Assembly (NCBI GenBank): GCA_900541665.1
Contig: UQKV01000009.1
Location: 1 to 58,742 of the forward strand
Length of the DNA stretch: 58,742 bases
Reading direction: 5' to 3'
Origin: an uncultured Collinsella sp.
GTDB taxonomy: Bacteria > Actinomycetota > Coriobacteriia > Coriobacteriales > Coriobacteriaceae
Shown one piece after another: positions 23,967 to 30,251 of the stretch. Under the pieces are notes generated by a model. The model worked only from the letters and a program-made list of their open reading frames with translations. It was not told the origin of the DNA and made no database searches. Position 1 is the first letter of the stretch; each line of letters opens with the position of its first letter. Position numbers and translations under genes: made by a program.

Positions 23967-24361
23967 TGCGCGCCCCTGTCGTAGATGCCCTGCGCCTCGG
24001 TTAGCGTGGAGGCGGCGAAAACGGCTGGGCCCACGATGGCCTCCCACGTGCCCACCAGGTCCACGGAGTCCACCGGCGTGCGGCGGAAGCTCACGGCGGC
24101 CAGCATGGAGGGGCGCTGCAGCACCATGTAGCGGGACAGCACGCTCCACAGGTTGTGGTCGCGCTTGAACTCGCTGGCCTCGCTCACGGTCATGCCGTTC
24201 TGGCACGCCAGGGTGTACACGTTGTCGCGCTGGATGACGTGGCCCTCCAGCATCAGGCGGTAGCAGATGCGGCGCAGCTTCGCCCATGTATCGGGGTTCG
24301 AGGCAACCCAGCCGCACGCCTTGGCCACGAGGGCCTGGGCCTTGGCGTCTACCTCGGCCAT
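23963..24361 (-). CDS. phage protein, unknown
   Basis: A 132-residue protein containing NPDTWAKLRRICYRLMLEGH and YTLACQNGMTVSEASEFKRD. The helical layout may include an HTH (residues 25-70) but no family is recognised. ATG 24361 is preceded by GGAGGCAACAGT; a longer frame upstream starts inside the next gene. ATGA overlap with RusA suggests a replication/recombination accessory. Confidence 0.65.
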   Translation of the reverse strand: MAEVDAKAQALVAKACGWVASNPDTWAKLRRICYRLMLEGHVIQRDNVYTLACQNGMTVSEASEFKRDHNLWSVLSRYMVLQRPSMLAAVSFRRTPVDSVDLVGTWEAIVGPAVFAASTLTEAQGIYDRGAQ

Positions 24362-24549
24362 ACTGTTGCCTCCAGCGCCCATGTGGCGGCGATGCACGCG
24401 CAGACGAACAGGGCGGCGAAAACGGCCTGCAGCCTCTCGCGGCGCTGCTCGGGTGTTACACTGGTCTCGGTTCGGAAGTGAACCGTTGCGGTGCGCGTCT
24501 TTCGCTTGCCGGCTGCGACGCGCACCCTCTTTCCCTTGATCTTTTCCAT
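24349..24549 (-). CDS. small single-pass membrane protein, unknown
   Basis: A 66-residue protein with a very basic N-terminus (MEKIKGKRVRVAAGKRKTRT) and a C-terminal membrane helix (LQAVFAALFVCACIAATWAL). AGGAAGTTCCAGGA precedes ATG 24549. It shares 94 bases with the next gene in another frame, unusual for this operon, so at least one of the pair might be a chance frame; both have credible starts. Confidence 0.5.
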   Translation of the reverse strand: MEKIKGKRVRVAAGKRKTRTATVHFRTETSVTPEQRRERLQAVFAALFVCACIAATWALEATVWPR

Positions 24550-24641
24550 TCCTGGAACTTCCTCTCGTTCTCTGGGTCCTTGTAGAACTCGCGCATCATG
24601 GCGGCGCACTCGTCGCACATGGCGCGCTGTATCGGGGTCAT
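24456..24641 (-). CDS. small Cys-containing protein, unknown
   Basis: A 61-residue protein starting MTPIQRAMCDECAAMMREFY, with one CxxC and a charged helix KDPENERKFQEWKRSRERGC. The start overlaps the preceding stop as ATGA (24638-24641), matching the style of the operon. The last half lies antiphase inside the membrane-protein gene and is low-complexity, so the real protein may be shorter in importance than in length. Confidence 0.5.
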   Translation of the reverse strand: MTPIQRAMCDECAAMMREFYKDPENERKFQEWKRSRERGCASQPASERRAPQRFTSEPRPV

Positions 24642-24884
24642 TCGCCCGCGACGCCCGGCAGAAGCAGCGGGGCGTCCTCGTAGGCGACCTCACCGGTGTC
24701 CCTATCCACGAACATCACCTCCTGGTCGTCGTACACGTGGATGTTGAGCATCTGCCCCGTGAACTCCACCAGCTTGGGGATGAAGTCACGGAACTTCGGG
24801 TCCAGCTCAAACTGCAGCACGCACTTGCCGCTCTTCACGTTGAGGGCGGTGAACCCCCCCCCGTACGGTCACCTCGTTCAGCAT
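24638..24884 (-). pseudogene. small phage gene split by a frameshift in a nine-base G run
   Basis: The ATG at 24884 has a perfect AAGGAGTAGGCC signal, and the first codons read MLNEVTVRGG. Nine G (plus-strand C at 24854-24862) then throw the frame. With eight G the frame joins FTALNVKSGKCVLQFELDPK and continues to an 81-residue product ending LLLPGVAGE at 24638. As sequenced, only a GTG at 24838 without a ribosome site opens the downstream part. Either a sequencing error, a decayed gene, or slippage-controlled expression. The intact product would be a small beta protein (HVYDDQEVMFVDRDTGEVAY) of unknown role. Confidence 0.75.
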
Positions 24885-24887
24885 GGC

Positions 24888-25226
24888 CTACTCCTTCTCG
24901 TCGTACGCGGTGTCGCGCGCGATGGTCTTGAAGTCGGTGCTCCAGCCCTTGCCGTTCACGCTGAACTGCACGGAGCTGTAGACGTTGAACTGCATGCCGC
25001 CGAGCTCGAACCACGTCGTGCTCGCCTCCAGAAGCTCGATGCCGCTCGTCTGGAAGCCCCACATGGCCGCGATGCGGCGCTTGAGGCTGCCGTGCGTCTC
25101 CTCCATGCAGCCGTTCTCGGCCAGCTCGAAGTTGACGGCCACGCGCTTGCGGTCGTCGATGAGGTGGTCGAGCGTTTTGCCGATGATCTCGGCGACGAAC
25201 TCGGGCTGGTGGCTCTTGGTGGTCAT
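24888..25226 (-). CDS. phage early protein, unknown
   Basis: A 112-residue protein MTTKSHQPEFVAEIIGKTLD... with HLIDDRKRVAVNFELAENG and a strand-rich C-terminus (TWFELGGMQFNVYSSVQFSV). Excellent AAAAGGAGACACACC before the ATG. First gene after the Cro-like regulator. A possible operator copy lies at 25256-25266 just upstream. No family recognised. Confidence 0.65.
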   Translation of the reverse strand: MTTKSHQPEFVAEIIGKTLDHLIDDRKRVAVNFELAENGCMEETHGSLKRRIAAMWGFQTSGIELLEASTTWFELGGMQFNVYSSVQFSVNGKGWSTDFKTIARDTAYDEKE

Positions 25227-25254
25227 GGTGTGTCTCCTTTTCTGATAGGTAAAT

Positions 25255-25452
25255 CTAATTACAGTTTGAAGCGAAAAAAATTTCTTCGGGTTTGTAGCCC
25301 AAGAAGTCGGCGGCCTTTTTAGCCGTCTCGATGCGCATACGGTCGGGGTGGTCTTCATAAACATCGTATGTAGGTCCTGAAATGCCCAGATGTTCAGCCA
25401 TTGCCTTCTTGGTTACGCCCTTGCTCATGCGCGCCTGCTTGAGTGACTTCAT
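25255..25452 (-). CDS. Cro-like XRE-family regulator
   Basis: A 65-residue protein made of one HTH domain: MSKGVTKKAMAEHLGISGPT with YDVYEDHPDRMRIETAKKAA and the end DFLGYKPEEIFFAS. It faces the repressor gene across a 101-base operator region, the classical Cro position, and heads the lytic minus-strand operon. AGAAAGGAGGGAGT before ATG 25452. Confidence 0.85.
   Translation of the reverse strand: MKSLKQARMSKGVTKKAMAEHLGISGPTYDVYEDHPDRMRIETAKKAADFLGYKPEEIFFASNCN
25256..25266. promoter_or_regulatory. possible second operator half-site
   Basis: TAATTACAGTT here is the exact inverted copy of AACTGTAATTA at 25473-25483 in the divergent promoter region. It overlaps the stop region of the Cro-like gene and lies upstream of the next early gene. 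May be a second repressor or Cro binding site. Confidence 0.4.
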
Positions 25453-25473
25453 ACTCCCTCCTTTCTGTCCATA

Positions 25474-25502
25474 ACTGTAATTAATCTTCAGAACACGGTC
25501 AA
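25474..25502 (-). promoter_or_regulatory. early lytic promoter (PL/PR-like)
   Basis: On the minus strand TTGACC (25502-25497) and TACAGT (25479-25474) are spaced by 17 bases and lie 22 bases before the Cro-like start. Both elements are overlapped by the inverted repeat that presumably binds the repressor. Confidence 0.65.
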
Positions 25503-25510
25503 GATTAATT
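25479..25510. promoter_or_regulatory. operator: perfect 10-bp inverted repeat
   Basis: AATTAATCTT (25479-25488) and AAGATTAATT (25501-25510) form a perfect inverted repeat with 12-base spacer, in the AT-rich gap between the divergent repressor and Cro-like genes. The arms flank and overlap the -35 and spacer of the lytic promoter. Confidence 0.75.
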
Positions 25511-25553
25511 TTGGTAAAATTGAAAATAAATTTAAGTCCTGGAAGGAGTTAAG

Positions 25554-26234
25554 ATGCCGATATCCGACAACATAAAGAAGTTACGGCAGATTTTCGACGT
25601 TACCCAGGATGAACTGGGTGAGATTGCAGGTGTGACAGGTAACGCCGTTTCGCAGTGGGAAAATGGCCGCTCCGAACCCCGTATGGGAGCTATTGAGCGC
25701 ATGGCGGCCTGCTATCAGATTAGTAAGTCACACCTTATAGAAGACGGCGGAATGGATCAGATTGACCCCGTGACCAAAAAGCCCAAGGGCAGCTCCTATA
25801 TGCCCGCCGGTGCCATGCCCGTGGTGGCCAGCAGCGCAACCGTGCCGCTGCTCACGCTCGGGCGCGTGCATGCCGGCGCGCTCGCCGACGAGGAGGAGAT
25901 AGCGCACCGCGTTGAGGTGCCCGCCTCGGTGTGCGCCGGCCACCCGCGCGCGTTCGCCCTGGAGGTCGAGGGCGACTGCATGAACCGCGTCATACCCGAG
26001 GGCAGCCACGTGCTGGTCGACCCCGACCGCCAGCCCGCCAACGGGTCCATCGCCGTGGTGGAGACCGAGGACTACCGCGCGGTCATGCGCCGCTGGTACA
26101 AGGGCAGCACCAAGCTGATGCTGTCGGCGGATAGCTTCGAGGACTACGAGGACATGATTTTCGGCATGGACGACGGACCCGTGCGCGTGATCGGCACGGT
26201 GGTGTGGTTCCAGGCCGCCGACGAGATGGAGTAG
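25554..26234 (+). CDS. phage repressor, LexA/S24-like fold with altered catalytic dyad
   Basis: A 226-residue repressor. Residues 5-60 are an XRE HTH (LGEIAGVTGNAVSQWENGRS). Residues 95-220 are the LexA/CI C-terminal domain: VPLLTLGRVHAGAL keeps the Ala107-Gly108 cleavage-type bond; ALEVEGDCMNRVIPEGSHVL is the nucleophile segment but has Cys142 where Ser is expected; AVMRRWYKG has Met178 where LexA has the general-base Lys. So classical RecA-induced self-cleavage is unlikely as built. GGAAGGAG precedes the ATG. It is co-transcribed with the integrase, two bases downstream. Confidence 0.88.
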   Translation: MPISDNIKKLRQIFDVTQDELGEIAGVTGNAVSQWENGRSEPRMGAIERMAACYQISKSHLIEDGGMDQIDPVTKKPKGSSYMPAGAMPVVASSATVPLLTLGRVHAGALADEEEIAHRVEVPASVCAGHPRAFALEVEGDCMNRVIPEGSHVLVDPDRQPANGSIAVVETEDYRAVMRRWYKGSTKLMLSADSFEDYEDMIFGMDDGPVRVIGTVVWFQAADEME

Positions 26235-26236
26235 CC

Positions 26237-27793
26237 GTGGGCGGGCGCGCGGCGATATACGCCCGCTTCTCGAGCCACAACCAGCGCGGCGAGTCCATAG
26301 AGATACAGGTGGAGAAGTCCCGCGCCTACTGCGCCGAGAACGACCTGCGCGTGGTGGCCACGTACTGCGACTTCGCGCAGACGGGCACCAACACCGACCG
26401 CGCCGAGTTCCAGCGCATGATGGCCGACGCCAAGCGAGGGCTGTTCGATTTCGTGGTCATATATAAAGTTACCCGAATCATGCGCAACCGCGACGAGATG
26501 GCCATGGCGCGCATCATGCTGCGCCGCTGCCGCGTCGAGATACTGTACGCGGGCGAGGACATTTCGGACGGCTCGGCGGGCGTGCTGCAGCTGGGCATGC
26601 TGGAGGTGCTGGCGGAGTACGAGAGCGCGCTCGACGGCGAGCGCATACGCGACGGCATACAGAAGAACGCCGAGCGGTGCATGGCCAACGGCTGCGTGCG
26701 CTACGGCTGGGACATAGTGGACGGGCGCTACGTGGTCAACGAGGAGGAGGCCGCCGCCATCCGCCTGGGCGTGCGCATGGTCTTGTCGGGCAAGTCGGTG
26801 GCCGACGTGGTGCGCGCCTGGGAGCCGTACCGCACCAAGCGCGGCGGCAAGTGGCGCTTCCAGACGGTGCGCCGCATACTGATGCGGCGGGAGAACGGCG
26901 GGGAGTACCGCTACGCGGGCGTGGTCGTGCCCGGCGGCATGCCCGCCATCGTTCCCATGGATGACGAGGAGAGGGTGATACGGATGCTTGAGGACTCGCA
27001 CAGGCCCCGCGCCAAGACCGAAGCGTGGGACTTCCCGCTCACGGGCAAGCTCTACGACGGGCGCGACGGCGGGCTGATGACCGGCACCAGCGGCACGGGC
27101 AAGTCGGGCAGGCCCTATCACTACTACCGCTGCCGCAGCTGCGGGCGCACCGTGCGCCGCGATGTCGTGGAGAAGCGCGTGGCCGACGCCGTGCGCGAGG
27201 CCCTGGGCAGCGCCGACAGCCGCGAGCGCATCGCTCGCATGCTGGCCGACGCCGAGGAGGAGCGCGCCGACGAGAAGCCCTTGAGCGAGACCATAAAGGG
27301 CGAGCTGGCCAAGATCGAGACGGCGTTCTCCAACATATGGGCGGCCATCGAGTCGGGCATCGCGCCGCCGGGCGGCAAGGAGCGCATAGACGCGCTGAAG
27401 CAGCGGCAGGCGCTCCTCAAGGACGAGCTGCGCACGGCCGAGGCCCTTGAGGCCGCCCGCCTTGACTACGACCGCGCGCTGTTCTGGCTTGAGGGCATGG
27501 CCGCCGCCGAGGTGGACGACGCGCAGCTCCTGCGCACGTTCGTGGCGCGCGTGGTGCTGGGCGGCCCCGACGATGACGACGGCCTGCGCGTGGCGTTCAC
27601 GTTTGACGATTCTGCCGGCTTGGGCGATAATCCGTCGCTGCCTGGCGCTATAGGTCCAGGTGGCGAGGTGTTCGACCGAATGAACGCCAGCTCCACCAAT
27701 AGTTACAGGCAGGTAGATACTTATATCTACCTGCCTTTTTATTTCTTGTCTGTACCGCGGAGAATCGAACTCTATGCAGGGCGCGAGCGTTAA
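26237..27793 (+). CDS. large serine recombinase (phage integrase)
   Basis: A 518-residue integrase. Residues 5-150 are the resolvase domain: AAIYARFSSHNQRGESIEIQ with catalytic Ser12, FDFVVIYKVTRIMRNRDEM and ISDGSAGVLQLGMLEVLAEY. The recombinase domain covers about 165-255 (ANGCVRYGWDIVDGRYVVNE). In the zinc-ribbon domain the usual first CxxC is replaced (LYDGRDG, Asp274 and Asp277) while YRCRSCG (Cys299, Cys302) is kept. A coiled coil follows (330-400), then NPSLPGAIGPGGEVFDRMNA. The GTG start at 26237 has GGAG upstream. The last 30 codons pass through a terminator hairpin and into a direct repeat, so the 3' end may have been altered by integration. Confidence 0.92.
   Translation: MGGRAAIYARFSSHNQRGESIEIQVEKSRAYCAENDLRVVATYCDFAQTGTNTDRAEFQRMMADAKRGLFDFVVIYKVTRIMRNRDEMAMARIMLRRCRVEILYAGEDISDGSAGVLQLGMLEVLAEYESALDGERIRDGIQKNAERCMANGCVRYGWDIVDGRYVVNEEEAAAIRLGVRMVLSGKSVADVVRAWEPYRTKRGGKWRFQTVRRILMRRENGGEYRYAGVVVPGGMPAIVPMDDEERVIRMLEDSHRPRAKTEAWDFPLTGKLYDGRDGGLMTGTSGTGKSGRPYHYYRCRSCGRTVRRDVVEKRVADAVREALGSADSRERIARMLADAEEERADEKPLSETIKGELAKIETAFSNIWAAIESGIAPPGGKERIDALKQRQALLKDELRTAEALEAARLDYDRALFWLEGMAAAEVDDAQLLRTFVARVVLGGPDDDDGLRVAFTFDDSAGLGDNPSLPGAIGPGGEVFDRMNASSTNSYRQVDTYIYLPFYFLSVPRRIELYAGRER
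27707..27743 (+). terminator. perfect hairpin terminator inside the integrase reading frame
   Basis: AGGCAGGTAGATA, loop CTTA, TATCTACCTGCCT, then TTTTATTT. A perfect 13-bp stem. It lies about 55 bases before the integrase stop, encoding a peptide unlike the rest of the protein, which suggests the original integrase ended earlier or that an attachment junction lies here. Confidence 0.8.
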
Positions 27794-27801
27794 GCAAACG
27801 C
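27754..27801 (+). repeat. 48-bp direct repeat, copy 1
   Basis: Starts accgcggagaatcgaactct and ends gttaagcaaacgc; 46 of 48 bases are the same as 27963-28010. The minus strand of its first part resembles the T-arm of a tRNA (AGAGTTCGATTCTC). It contains the integrase stop codon. Possible attachment-site remnant or dispersed repeat. Confidence 0.75.
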
Positions 27802-27962
27802 GAAGCGTTTGTAGCGAGCGGGCGAGGACGCCGGCAGGCGGCCGAAGCCGGTGCGTATTTGCGAAGCAAATACGGGGATTCTCCGCGCAATGCCCCAGCC
27901 CAGAACCGATGCGATGTTTTTCGAATCTCAGCCGGCCATGCCCCGCACCAACGGAACCCCGC

Positions 27963-28010
27963 ACCGCGGAGAATCGAACTCTGCGCAGGGCGCGAGCGTT
28001 AAGCAAACGC
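27963..28010 (+). repeat. 48-bp direct repeat, copy 2
   Basis: Same as 27754-27801 apart from two transitions after the first 20 bases. Offset 209 bp. Its reverse strand also shows a possible anticodon-arm-like hairpin (AGCGT, TTGCTTA, ACGCT) followed by a T-arm-like piece, but no acceptor stem. Confidence 0.75.
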
Positions 28011-28026
28011 TACGGCAACGCAGGGT

Positions 28027-28164
28027 GGGACGCGCTTTCCCAATGGCGGCCCAGGCGGAAAGTTCATCCCGGAATCCGCGCTCAGAACGGGACATGCTTT
28101 CCCAACGGCGGTCCAAGCGGAAAGCGCATCCCGGAATCCCGACTCAAACTGGGACGCGCTTTCC
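28027..28164. repeat. tandem 62-bp REP-like palindromic units (2.2 copies)
   Basis: Units begin at 28027, 28089 and 28151. Each has GGGACGCGCTTTCC (or GGGACATGCTTTCC), a 16-base GC-rich middle, and GGAAAGCGCATCCC (or GGAAAGTTCATCCC), so each arm pair can form a 12 to 14-bp hairpin. The third unit stops after its first arm. Layout resembles bacterial REP/BIME intergenic elements. Confidence 0.75.
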
Positions 28165-28251
28165 GCTCCATCTTCTCAACTCCAAAACCTATGCGCCCTC
28201 CATTCCAAAACTGGGTAGAAGAAGGCCAAAACGCAACGGCAGGAGGTCAAT

Positions 28252-29130
28252 ATGACTGCAGAAGATAAGGCAAAGAACGCCGGCAAGGTCGCGCTCGTCC
28301 TGGAGGGCGGCAGCTTTCGCGGGCAATTTACCGCCGGCGTGCTCGACGTTCTCATGGAGGCCGGTGTCGAAATTCCGGCGGTGTACGGCGTTTCGGCCGG
28401 TGCGCTCAACGGCGTCAACTACAAGTCGCACCAGATCGGCCGTGCCAACCGCATCAACCTGGCTTTCTGCAACGACAGCCGCTTCATGGGCGCCGCATCG
28501 TTTGCGTCCACGGGCTCTATTGTGGGTTACGACTTTATTTTCAACGATGTCCAGGACCGCCTGGATCCCTTTGACAACGAGGCGTTCGACGCGAGCCCCA
28601 TCGAGATGTACGCCGTCGCGACGGACATGCTCTTTGGAACCGCCGCGTACCTGCCGGTCAAAAGCGCCGTACTTGACCTCGACGCCGTGCGCGCATCGAC
28701 GTCGCTGCCGCTGGTGACGCCGCCGGTCGAGATCGACGGGCACAAATACGTCGACGGCGGCGTGGCCGATTCGGTTCCTATCGAGCATGTGCTGGAGGAG
28801 GCCGGCTTCGAGCGCGCGGTTGTCATTGTCACGCAGGACCGCTCGTACGAGAAAAAGCCCTACGAGTTTATGCCTGCCGCGCGCGCCCGCTATGCCGACT
28901 ACCCCTACCTGCTCGAGGCTATCGAGACGCGCCACGACCGCTACAACATCCAGCGCATGCACCTGTGGAAGTATGAGCGTGAGGGCCGCGCGCTGGTCGT
29001 TGCTCCGCAAAAGCCGGTCGAAGTCGGTCACGTTGAGCACGATCCGGCAAAGCTTCTCGACCTGTATATTCAGGGCCGCCAGGAGGCAAAGCGCTTATTG
29101 GGAGATATCGAGGCGTTTGTCGAGCGCTAG
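28252..29130 (+). CDS. patatin-like phospholipase
   Basis: A 292-residue serine acyl hydrolase. LVLEGGSFRGQFTAGVLDVL (residues 15-34) is the oxyanion loop; VYGVSAGALNGVNY carries nucleophile Ser48; IDGHKYVDGGVADSVPIEHV carries the catalytic Asp of the DGG motif. The rest (MYAVATDMLFGTAAYLPVKS, ERAVVIVTQDRSY) matches bacterial patatin/RssA-like lipases. No signal peptide, so cytoplasmic. GGCAGGAGGTCAAT before the ATG. First host gene after the prophage junction, monocistronic. Confidence 0.9.
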   Translation: MTAEDKAKNAGKVALVLEGGSFRGQFTAGVLDVLMEAGVEIPAVYGVSAGALNGVNYKSHQIGRANRINLAFCNDSRFMGAASFASTGSIVGYDFIFNDVQDRLDPFDNEAFDASPIEMYAVATDMLFGTAAYLPVKSAVLDLDAVRASTSLPLVTPPVEIDGHKYVDGGVADSVPIEHVLEEAGFERAVVIVTQDRSYEKKPYEFMPAARARYADYPYLLEAIETRHDRYNIQRMHLWKYEREGRALVVAPQKPVEVGHVEHDPAKLLDLYIQGRQEAKRLLGDIEAFVER

Positions 29131-29193
29131 CGTCGCGACGTTATGACCCATGGACGACATGTGCAGAAACTCTGGTCGGAGCCAAAATACCTG

Positions 29194-29221
29194 TTGACTC
29201 GGGCGGCGAGCGGGGTAATAT
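29194..29221 (+). promoter_or_regulatory. promoter of the rplM-rpsI operon
   Basis: TTGACT (29194-29199), 16-base spacer, TAATAT (29216-29221), with a leader of about 60 bases before rplM. The leader could include the L13 autoregulatory structure, but no specific fold was demonstrated. Confidence 0.75.
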
Positions 29222-29287
29222 GGACGGGTTACTTGCAGAGCCCCGTGAATCTCTGTAACAACACGTACTGTACATGGAGGAGTCTAA

Positions 29288-29731
29288 GTGATTTCGAAAT
29301 CGACTCACTACGCCAAGCAGGGCGAGGTCCAGCGCAACTGGGTTCTCGTCGACGCCGATGGTGCTGTCCTGGGCCGTCTTGCCACCCAGATCGCAATGAT
29401 CCTGCGCGGTAAGAACAAGCCCCAGTTCACGCCCAACAGCGACTGCGGCGACTTCGTTGTCGTCATCAACGCCGATAAGGTCCAGCTTACCGGTAACAAG
29501 GCCGACACGAAGACCTATTATCGCCACAGCGGCTACAACGGCGGCCTCAAGGCTGAGAGCTTCCGCCAGGCTATGGAGAAGCACCCGGAGAAGGTCATCG
29601 AGCGCGCCGTTCGCGGCATGCTGCCCAAGACCACCCTCGGCCGTGCCCAGATGACCAAGCTTAAGGTCTACGCTGGTGCCGAGCATCCGCACGCTGCCCA
29701 GAACCCCACGAAGATTGAGCTGGAGGCTTAA
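29288..29731 (+). CDS. rplM: 50S ribosomal protein L13
   Basis: A 147-residue protein with the L13 hallmarks NWVLVDADGAVLGRLATQIA, FTPNSDCGDFVVVINADKVQ, YYRHSGYNGGLK and AVRGMLPKTTLGRAQMTKLK. It binds 23S rRNA early in large-subunit assembly. Start is GTG at 29288 with TGGAGGAGTCTAA upstream. Two bases separate it from rpsI, the universal L13-S9 operon. Confidence 0.98.
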   Translation: MISKSTHYAKQGEVQRNWVLVDADGAVLGRLATQIAMILRGKNKPQFTPNSDCGDFVVVINADKVQLTGNKADTKTYYRHSGYNGGLKAESFRQAMEKHPEKVIERAVRGMLPKTTLGRAQMTKLKVYAGAEHPHAAQNPTKIELEA

Positions 29732-29733
29732 AG

Positions 29734-30129
<396 letters not shown>

Positions 30130-30159
30130 GGTTTTATCTCCTTACGAGATACAATGTAC

Positions 30160-30202
30160 AAGCGGGGCCTACCGATTGCTCGGTGGGTCCCGCTTTTCTT
30201 TT
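30160..30202 (+). terminator. rho-independent terminator of rplM-rpsI
   Basis: AAGCGGGGCCTACCGA pairs with TCGGTGGGTCCCGCTT around a TTGC loop, followed by TTCTTTTC. Located 30 bases after rpsI. Confidence 0.85.
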
Positions 30203-30251
30203 CGACTAGGGTGGGCGGCTGCGTTTTGCCCACTTGGGAAGGAGCGATCCT

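Larger units (their letters stand above)
27794..28251. other. gene-free junction between prophage and host
   Basis: 458 bases without a credible gene. Holds the end of a 48-bp repeat, small hairpins (gcgtatttgcgaagcaaatacg near 27853-27874), a second repeat copy and tandem palindromic units up to 28164. Short frames here are composed of repeat shadows. No intact tRNA folds from it. Confidence 0.7.

Noticed and set aside
26144..28006. 620-codon minus-strand frame opposite the repressor and integrase
   Set aside because: Antisense to two clearly recognised genes; no start signal; composition of a shadow frame. The same applies to long frames opposite gyrA, gyrB, dnaN/recF and the tape measure gene.
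27750..28040. Intact tRNA-Ser-like gene on the minus strand
   Set aside because: A T-arm-like and an anticodon-arm-like piece are present, but no acceptor stem or D-arm could be paired, so only a tRNA-like fragment is claimed in the findings.
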